This document shows, piece after piece, positions 56,913 to 64,000 of a stretch of 64,000 bases of DNA. Source of the stretch: Vibrio ulleungensis (GTDB taxonomy: Bacteria > Pseudomonadota > Gammaproteobacteria > Enterobacterales > Vibrionaceae); contig NZ_JAFEUM010000005.1 of the NCBI RefSeq assembly GCF_016900875.1, positions 186,001 through 250,000 of the forward strand, given 5' to 3'. The position numbers and the translations under genes are program-made. Below the pieces are notes generated by a model. It did no database searches. It worked only from the letters and a program-made list of their open reading frames with translations, and had not been told where the DNA came from. Each line of letters opens with the position of its first letter. Within the stretch, counting starts at the first letter, position 1.

Positions 56913-59648
56913 ATGATAACTAAGATACTGACCAAAGTCGTAGGCAGTCGCAACGATCGCACCATCAAGCGTTTAGGTAAAATCGTCAAACAGATCAACG
57001 CTTACGAACCCGATTTTGAACAACTCAGCGATGAGCATTTACAAGCTAAAACCGTTGAATTCCGCGAGCGCCTAGAAAAAGGCGAAACTCTGGATAAGCT
57101 ACTTCCAGAAGCATTTGCAACTGTCCGTGAAGCGTCTAAGCGTGTCTACGGAATGCGTCACTTCGACGTGCAGATGATAGGCGGTATGGTCCTCAACAGC
57201 GGCCAAATTGCAGAAATGCGTACCGGTGAAGGTAAAACCCTTACCGCAACGCTTTCAGCCTACCTTAACGCCCTCCCAGGTAAAGGCGTGCACATTGTTA
57301 CGGTCAACGATTACCTTGCAAAGCGTGATGCCGAAACCAACCGAGAGTTATTTGAGTTCTTAGGTATGACGGTAGGTGTGAACGTACCTAATATGCCGCC
57401 ACCAGAGAAAAAAGAAGCCTACAAGGCGGATATCCTGTACGGAACCAATAACGAGTTTGGTTTCGATTATTTGCGTGACAACATGGCATTTCGCGCAGAA
57501 GATCGCGTTCAACGTGAGCGGTTCTTTGCGGTAGTCGATGAGGTGGATTCCATCTTAATCGATGAAGCGCGTACACCACTTATTATCTCTGGTCCTGCAG
57601 AAGACAGTTCAGAGATGTACCAAAAAATCGATAAGCTTATCCCTTCACTTGAACGTCAAGAAGAAGAGGATACAGAAGAGTATCGTGGCGATGGACACTA
57701 CACGCTTGACGAGAAGAGCAAGCAAGTTCATATGACCGAAACTGGTCAAGAATTTGTGGAAGAGTTGTTGGTTAAAAATGGCTTGATGGAAGAGCGTGAC
57801 ACACTTTACTCACCAGCCAACATTATGCTACTTCACCACGTGAATGCCGCATTACGTGCGCACGTTCTATTTGAACGTAATGTAGACTACATCATCTCTG
57901 ATGAAGGTGAAGTGGTCATCGTTGATGAGCACACTGGCCGTACAATGCCAGGACGTCGTTGGTCTGAAGGTTTGCACCAAGCGGTAGAAGCTAAAGAAGG
58001 TGTTAAGATCCAGAACGAAAACCAAACTCTGGCATCAATTACCTTCCAGAACTACTTCCGTCTCTACGAGAAACTGTCAGGCATGACGGGTACCGCCGAC
58101 ACAGAAGCGTTCGAATTCCAATCGATCTATGGTCTAGAAACCGTTGTTATCCCAACCAACAAACCTATGGTTCGTAATGATATGCCAGACATGGTATATC
58201 GCACAGAAGTTGAAAAATTCAACGCCATTATTGAAGACATCAAAGGCCGTGTTGAAAAAGGCCAGCCTAGTCTAGTTGGTACAGTATCGATTGAGAAATC
58301 TGAATTGCTATCAAACGCTTTGAAAAAAGCGAAAATCAAGCACAACGTACTTAATGCTAAATTCCACGAGATGGAAGCAGAAATCGTTGCGCAAGCTGGT
58401 ACACCAGGTGCCGTGACTATTGCAACTAACATGGCCGGTCGTGGTACCGATATCGTGCTTGGTGGCAGTTGGCAGGCGCAAATTGCTAAGTTGGACAATC
58501 CAACTCAAGAGCAAATCGACAAAATCAAAACAGACTGGCAAGTGGTGCACGATGAAGTGTTAGCTTCAGGTGGCCTGCATATTATTGGTACTGAGCGTCA
58601 TGAATCTCGTCGTATCGATAACCAGCTGCGTGGTCGTTCTGGTCGTCAGGGTGACGCTGGTTCATCTCGCTTCTATCTTTCAATGGAAGATTCATTGCTG
58701 CGCATCTTTACCTCTGATCGTATGGCAGGTCTTATCCAAAGTGGTATGGACGAAGGTGAAGCGATCGAAAGTAAGATGTTGTCTCGCTCTATCGAAAAAG
58801 CTCAACGTAAAGTAGAAGGCCGCAACTTCGACATTCGTAAGCAGCTTCTAGAATACGATGACGTTGCTAACGACCAACGTAAAGTGGTTTACGAGTTGCG
58901 TGACGAGCTGATGCAAGTTGATGACATTAGCGACATGATTGAAAGCAACCGTGTTGAAGTGCTTAACAGCACTATTGATCAGTACATAGCGCCTCAATCA
59001 CTTGAAGATATGTGGGATATCGAAGGATTGACCGCTCGCCTTAAAGCTGACTTTGATTTGGATTTTGCAATTCAGTCATGGCTTGACGAAGACGACAAGC
59101 TGTACGAAGAAGCGCTGCGTGAGCGAATCCTCGAAGAGACGGTGACAATCTACAAGCAGAAAGAAGAAGCAGTGGGCGAACAAATCCTTCGCAACTTCGA
59201 AAAATCTGTCATGTTGCAAACGCTCGATACTTTGTGGAAAGAGCACCTTGCAGCGATGGATCATTTGCGTCAAGGTATCCACCTACGCGGTTACGCACAG
59301 AAGAACCCTAAACAAGAGTACAAACGTGAGTCGTTCGAACTGTTCGAAAACTTGCTCGATACCCTGAAGTTCGACGTAATCTCTGTGCTTAGTAAAGTTC
59401 GTGTACAAGCTCAAGATGAAGTTGAAAAGATGGAAGCTCAGCGCAGAGCGCAAGCAGAAGCCGCGGCTCGTTTAGCTCAAACTCAGCACCAGCAAGCAGA
59501 AAATCAACTCGCTGATGATGAACAACAGCCGCAACAAGACGCGGCCGCGCAACCTATGGTCCGCGATGGTCGTAAAGTAGGCCGTAATGAACCTTGCCCG
59601 TGTGGCAGTGGTAAAAAGTACAAGCAGTGCCACGGTAAAGTTGAGTAA
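56913..59648 (+). CDS. secA: preprotein translocase ATPase SecA
   Basis: The 911-residue protein has the Walker [13 protein letters not shown] near residue 102, Walker [16 protein letters not shown] and the second RecA fold with [14 protein letters not shown] and [12 protein letters not shown] glutamine-rich linker leads to the C-terminal zinc/SecB site [14 protein letters not shown]. It drives preproteins through SecYEG. Confidence 0.98.
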   Translation: MITKILTKVVGSRNDRTIKRLGKIVKQINAYEPDFEQLSDEHLQAKTVEFRERLEKGETLDKLLPEAFATVREASKRVYGMRHFDVQMIGGMVLNSGQIAEMRTGEGKTLTATLSAYLNALPGKGVHIVTVNDYLAKRDAETNRELFEFLGMTVGVNVPNMPPPEKKEAYKADILYGTNNEFGFDYLRDNMAFRAEDRVQRERFFAVVDEVDSILIDEARTPLIISGPAEDSSEMYQKIDKLIPSLERQEEEDTEEYRGDGHYTLDEKSKQVHMTETGQEFVEELLVKNGLMEERDTLYSPANIMLLHHVNAALRAHVLFERNVDYIISDEGEVVIVDEHTGRTMPGRRWSEGLHQAVEAKEGVKIQNENQTLASITFQNYFRLYEKLSGMTGTADTEAFEFQSIYGLETVVIPTNKPMVRNDMPDMVYRTEVEKFNAIIEDIKGRVEKGQPSLVGTVSIEKSELLSNALKKAKIKHNVLNAKFHEMEAEIVAQAGTPGAVTIATNMAGRGTDIVLGGSWQAQIAKLDNPTQEQIDKIKTDWQVVHDEVLASGGLHIIGTERHESRRIDNQLRGRSGRQGDAGSSRFYLSMEDSLLRIFTSDRMAGLIQSGMDEGEAIESKMLSRSIEKAQRKVEGRNFDIRKQLLEYDDVANDQRKVVYELRDELMQVDDISDMIESNRVEVLNSTIDQYIAPQSLEDMWDIEGLTARLKADFDLDFAIQSWLDEDDKLYEEALRERILEETVTIYKQKEEAVGEQILRNFEKSVMLQTLDTLWKEHLAAMDHLRQGIHLRGYAQKNPKQEYKRESFELFENLLDTLKFDVISVLSKVRVQAQDEVEKMEAQRRAQAEAAARLAQTQHQQAENQLADDEQQPQQDAAAQPMVRDGRKVGRNEPCPCGSGKKYKQCHGKVE

Positions 59649-59668
59649 CACTCTCTAAGCGTTACCAT

Positions 59669-59702
59669 AAGGCTGGTCACTATTAAGTGACCGGCCTTTT
59701 TA
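59669..59702 (+). terminator. secA terminator
   Basis: AAGGCTGGTCAC and GTGACCGGCCTT form a 12-bp stem with one G-T pair, followed by TTTT. Confidence 0.88.
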
Positions 59703-59752
59703 TTAGCTAGACAATAACAGACCAGCCCCACCGTTTAATCAAAGGAATGACT

Positions 59753-60154
59753 ATGAAGCGAATCCATATTGTCGCCGCCATCATCTTTAACCCTCAAAAA
59801 ACTGAAGTATTTATTACCCAGCGCCCAAAGGATAAACATAAAGGGGGTTATTGGGAGTTTCCTGGCGGAAAAGTCGAGGAGTCTGAAAGTGTCGAGCAAG
59901 CTATTGCCCGTGAATTGAATGAAGAGATTGGCATTGAAGTGACCGAACAAAGTCTGTTTGAGCATTTGCACCACGACTATCCCGATAAAGCACTTACGTT
60001 CGACTTTATTACTGTGACTCAATTTCAAGGAACTCCTTTTGGAAGGGAAGGACAACTTGCCCGTTGGGTCTCTATCGAGCAGTTAGCGCAATACGAATTT
60101 CCAGAAGCCAATGTGCCTATTTTGCATAAAGTTATCCAGCAATACGGTAAATAG
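59753..60154 (+). CDS. mutT: 8-oxo-dGTP diphosphatase MutT
   Basis: The product is 133 residues from ATG 59753 (MKRIHIVAAIIFNPQKTEVF); the ATG two codons upstream is too close to AAAGGA. The Nudix box GGKVEESESVEQAIARELNE and EIGIEV matches GX5EX7REUXEEXGU. It cleans 8-oxo-dGTP from the nucleotide pool. It follows secA, as in E. coli. Confidence 0.96.
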   Translation: MKRIHIVAAIIFNPQKTEVFITQRPKDKHKGGYWEFPGGKVEESESVEQAIARELNEEIGIEVTEQSLFEHLHHDYPDKALTFDFITVTQFQGTPFGREGQLARWVSIEQLAQYEFPEANVPILHKVIQQYGK

Positions 60155-61127
<973 letters not shown>

Positions 61128-61151
61128 ATAAAATATAACTATTCATACATG

Positions 61152-61177
61152 AAGCCAGGCATTGCCTGGCTTTTTTT
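61152..61177 (+). terminator. dapB terminator
   Basis: AAGCCAGGC-ATT-GCCTGGCTT is a 9-bp stem followed by a T run, about 25 bp after dapB. Confidence 0.93.
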
Positions 61178-61615
61178 GTGAGCATTGCAAAATTAAAGTA
61201 TCGATAATTAATGAAAAAGAGATACTTAATGTGATCTTTTGGTGGGTTAATCTTTAAGTTGTCATTTTTGGCTGTAAAAGTGGCTATTAAATTTCAAGAT
61301 AACCGTTTGCTTTTTTGGTTTACTAAAAAATGGTGCGATTATTCATCACTAATAGCAGTTAAATTATAAGTAATGCATTACATGGATGAAAATCGCCCAC
61401 TAAAAGTATTGTTTTGGTGGCTTGGCATAGCTTTCTAGATGACATTGCTAAAAGATTAAATAAAATGGGGCGCGATTGTTGACAGAGAGCTAGGTCACAT
61501 TTAGAATGCGCCCAATTTGTCGAATTTCCCTAAATGGCATTTTTTAGGCATACTGGGACGGCATTTTTGCAAATTTATTTATTAATTTAGCATTTTTATT
61601 CTTTTGGAGGTTGTC
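61178..61615 (+). promoter_or_regulatory. carAB upstream region and promoter
   Basis: This is 438 bp of very AT-rich DNA without a gene. A near-consensus promoter, TTGACA (61479-61484), 17 bp, TAGAAT (61502-61507), lies about 110 bp before carA. E. coli carAB has two promoters controlled by arginine, pyrimidine and purine regulators; I could not identify a firm ArgR box here. A long leader follows. Confidence 0.65.
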
Positions 61616-62755
61616 TTGAATAAGCCAGCACTACTAGTCCTAGAAGATGGGACTGTGTTTAAGGGCGTATCAATTGGAGCAGACGGGTCTGCAGTTGGTG
61701 AAGTCGTTTTCAATACATCGATGACGGGTTACCAAGAAATATTGACCGACCCATCCTATTCTCAACAGATCGTTACTCTTACTTACCCTCACATAGGCAA
61801 TACCGGAACCAATTCCGAAGACGAAGAATCTACTTCAATCCATGCACAAGGCCTTGTGATCCGCGACCTCCCTCTTATCGCATCTAATTTCCGAAACGAA
61901 CAAACCCTCTCTGATTACCTTAAATCACAAAACATTGTTGGCATAGCCGACATTGATACGCGTAAATTGACGCGTATCTTGCGTGAAAAGGGTGCTCAAA
62001 ATGGCTGTATCGTTGCGGGTAATAATATTGATGAAGCCGCTGCATTAGCAGATGCCAAAGCGTTCCCAGGCCTAAAAGGCATGGATTTGGCAAAAGAAGT
62101 CACCACTAAAGAAGCCTACCCTTGGAAACAAGGCTCGTGGACTCTTACTGGCGGATTGCCAGAAGCGAAAGCAGACTCTGAACTGCCATTCCACGTAGTC
62201 GCATACGATTTTGGTGCTAAACGCAACATTCTACGTATGTTGGTTGACCGCGGCTGTCGTTTAACTGTGGTACCAGCGCAAACCTCAGCAGAAGACGTTT
62301 TGGCCCTCAACCCTGACGGTGTGTTCTTATCAAATGGCCCTGGTGACCCAGAGCCTTGTACTTACGCGATTGAAGCGACCAAAGTATTCCTAGATAAAGG
62401 ATTACCCATTTTTGGTATCTGCTTGGGCCACCAAATATTGGCACTAGCCTCTGGTGCACAAACAGTGAAAATGAAGTTTGGTCATCACGGTGCGAACCAC
62501 CCGGTTAAAGACCTCGATCGCAACGTCGTTATGATCACTTCTCAAAACCACGGTTTTGCGGCTGACGAAGCCACGCTACCTGAGACGCTTCGTGCAACGC
62601 ACGTTTCTCTGTTTGACGGTTCACTGCAAGGCATTCATCGTACTGATAAGCCAGCGTTTAGCTTCCAGGGACACCCTGAAGCAAGCCCTGGTCCTCACGA
62701 TGCAGCGCCGCTGTTTGACCATTTCATTGAATTAATTAAACAACATAAAGCGTAA
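61616..62755 (+). CDS. carA: carbamoyl-phosphate synthase small (glutaminase) subunit
   Basis: The product is 379 residues from TTG 61616, five bases after GGAGG; this matches E. coli carA, which also starts with UUG. The N-terminal domain begins [16 protein letters not shown]. The class I glutamine amidotransferase triad is in FGICLGHQ (Cys) and [10 protein letters not shown] (His/Glu). It supplies ammonia to CarB through a tunnel. It precedes carB by 16 bp. Confidence 0.97.
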   Translation: MNKPALLVLEDGTVFKGVSIGADGSAVGEVVFNTSMTGYQEILTDPSYSQQIVTLTYPHIGNTGTNSEDEESTSIHAQGLVIRDLPLIASNFRNEQTLSDYLKSQNIVGIADIDTRKLTRILREKGAQNGCIVAGNNIDEAAALADAKAFPGLKGMDLAKEVTTKEAYPWKQGSWTLTGGLPEAKADSELPFHVVAYDFGAKRNILRMLVDRGCRLTVVPAQTSAEDVLALNPDGVFLSNGPGDPEPCTYAIEATKVFLDKGLPIFGICLGHQILALASGAQTVKMKFGHHGANHPVKDLDRNVVMITSQNHGFAADEATLPETLRATHVSLFDGSLQGIHRTDKPAFSFQGHPEASPGPHDAAPLFDHFIELIKQHKA

Positions 62756-62771
62756 GTTGGAGTAGAAGAAA

Positions 62772-64000
62772 ATGCCAAAACGTACTGATATTCAAAGTAT
62801 TCTTATTTTGGGTGCGGGACCGATTGTAATTGGTCAGGCGTGTGAGTTCGACTACTCAGGCGCACAAGCATGTAAAGCCCTTCGTGAAGAAGGCTACCGA
62901 GTTATCCTAGTTAACTCGAACCCAGCCACTATTATGACTGACCCTGAAATGGCCGATGCCACTTACATCGAGCCTATTCACTGGGAAGTGGTACGCAACA
63001 TTATCGAGAAAGAGCGCCCAGACGCGGTTCTACCAACTATGGGTGGCCAAACCGCACTAAACTGTGCGCTAGACTTAGAGCGTGAAGGTGTACTTGCCGA
63101 GTTTGGTGTAGAGATGATTGGTGCAACGGCCGATGCCATCGATAAAGCGGAAGATCGTTCACGCTTTGATAAAGCAATGAAGTCTATCGGCCTTGAGTGT
63201 CCTCGCGCAGATACAGCAAAAACCATGGAAGAAGCTTATGGCGTTCTGGATATGGTGGGTTTCCCTTGTATCATCCGTCCATCGTTCACCATGGGTGGTA
63301 CCGGTGGTGGTATCGCGTACAACAAAGAAGAATTTGAAGAGATTTGTCGTCGTGGTTTGGATCTTTCTCCAACCAATGAGCTTCTTATCGACGAATCACT
63401 GATTGGTTGGAAAGAGTACGAGATGGAAGTGGTTCGCGACAAAGCGGATAACTGCATCATCGTTTGTGCCATCGAAAACTTTGACCCAATGGGTATCCAC
63501 ACCGGAGACTCAATCACTGTAGCGCCTGCTCAGACGCTAACCGATAAAGAGTACCAGCTGATGCGTAATGCTTCTCTTGCGGTACTGCGTGAAATCGGTG
63601 TTGAAACTGGCGGCTCTAACGTTCAGTTTGGTATTAACCCGAAAGATGGCCGTATGGTTATCATCGAGATGAACCCACGCGTATCTCGTTCGTCGGCACT
63701 GGCGTCTAAAGCAACGGGCTTCCCAATTGCTAAGATTGCAGCCAAACTGGCTGTAGGCTTTACTCTAGATGAGCTGCAAAACGACATCACTGGCGGAGCA
63801 ACGCCGGCCTCGTTTGAGCCAACTATCGATTACGTTGTGACTAAGATCCCTCGTTTTAACTTCGAGAAATTTGCCGGTGCTAATGACCGTCTAACCACGC
63901 AGATGAAGTCTGTAGGTGAAGTGATGGCGATTGGTCGTAACCAGCAAGAGTCGCTTCAAAAAGCGCTACGTGGTCTAGAAGTCGGTGTGAATGGTTTTGA
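62772..64000 (+). CDS. carB: carbamoyl-phosphate synthase large subunit, N-terminal part
   Basis: The frame is open from ATG 62772 ([20 protein letters not shown]) to the right edge, giving 409 of roughly 1,070 residues. The first ATP-grasp carboxyphosphate domain is visible: [49 protein letters not shown], and [17 protein letters not shown]. It makes carbamoyl phosphate for arginine and pyrimidines. The C-terminal half and allosteric domain lie beyond the window. Confidence 0.97.
   Translation, partial: MPKRTDIQSILILGAGPIVIGQACEFDYSGAQACKALREEGYRVILVNSNPATIMTDPEMADATYIEPIHWEVVRNIIEKERPDAVLPTMGGQTALNCALDLEREGVLAEFGVEMIGATADAIDKAEDRSRFDKAMKSIGLECPRADTAKTMEEAYGVLDMVGFPCIIRPSFTMGGTGGGIAYNKEEFEEICRRGLDLSPTNELLIDESLIGWKEYEMEVVRDKADNCIIVCAIENFDPMGIHTGDSITVAPAQTLTDKEYQLMRNASLAVLREIGVETGGSNVQFGINPKDGRMVIIEMNPRVSRSSALASKATGFPIAKIAAKLAVGFTLDELQNDITGGATPASFEPTIDYVVTKIPRFNFEKFAGANDRLTTQMKSVGEVMAIGRNQQESLQKALRGLEVGVNGF

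Noticed and set aside
56702..56998. 98-codon minus-strand frame in the lpxC-secA gap, considered as a DUF721/DciA-type gene
   Set aside because: The translation lacks any DUF721 feature and runs into the secA start; it is a chance frame.
61211..61234. Seven-codon frame starting MKKRYL upstream of carA, reminiscent of an arginine leader peptide
   Set aside because: It lies about 270 bp upstream of the best carA promoter, has no ribosome binding site, and no attenuator stem follows it.

Overview
This window is a stretch of core chromosome from a gammaproteobacterium, almost certainly a Vibrio or close Vibrionaceae relative. The grounds are the gene content and order: nudF-yqiB-cpdA-yqiA-parE-parC, a degS/degQ pair converging on parC, rplM-rpsI-petABC-sspAB, and a PilABCD type IV pilus locus joined to coaE-zapD-yacG. 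No tRNA, rRNA, insertion sequence, prophage, toxin-antitoxin pair or CRISPR array was seen. Every long gene is intact. I found no convincing undescribed multi-gene system, so the interesting material lies in gene order and in intergenic structures.

Layout. 1-7.8 kb: the start of a DUF47/PhoU-like gene (minus), then ygiF-type triphosphatase, a chemoreceptor, glnE and hldE. 7.9-16.4 kb: tolC (minus), divergent from the nudF-yqiB-cpdA-yqiA-parE-parC series. 16.4-19.6 kb: degS, degQ and zapG (minus). 19.8-26.2 kb: zapE, rplM-rpsI, the cytochrome bc1 operon petABC, and sspA-sspB. 26.2-29.7 kb (minus): lpoA-yraN-diaA-dolP, divergent from rsmI. 30.6-33.0 kb: a GC-rich repetitive spacer, then rpsP-rimM-trmD-rplS. 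33.0-39.0 kb (minus): pilA-pilB-pilC-pilD-coaE-zapD-yacG. 39.2 kb: rnpB (RNase P RNA). 39.8-56.6 kb: the complete division and cell-wall cluster rsmH-ftsL-ftsI-murE-murF-mraY-murD-ftsW-murG-murC-ftsQ-ftsA-ftsZ-lpxC, without mraZ. 56.9-64 kb: secA, mutT, dapB, carA and the first part of carB, which runs off the right edge.

How the genes work together. The dcw cluster makes UDP-MurNAc-pentapeptide (MurC-F), lipid I and II (MraY, MurG), the septal synthase (FtsW/FtsI with FtsL/FtsQ) and the Z-ring (FtsA/FtsZ). LpxC and HldE feed LPS synthesis, LpoA activates a penicillin-binding protein, and DapB supplies the diaminopimelate branch used by MurE. DegS and DegQ handle envelope stress and periplasmic quality control. 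ZapD, ZapE and ZapG/YhcB are division accessory factors located outside the dcw cluster.

The parts most worth a second look are: the insertion of rpsP-rplS and yacG-pilA between rsmI and rnpB, with an odd GC-rich repeat at one junction; the missing mraZ; a 32-codon reading frame plus a hairpin between lpxC and secA, in the position secM occupies in E. coli; an 11-bp inverted repeat carrying a TATAAT box before ftsQ; a palindromic repeat between tolC and nudF; hairpins before petA and parE; and two copies of a short palindromic repeat, each beside a terminator between convergent genes.
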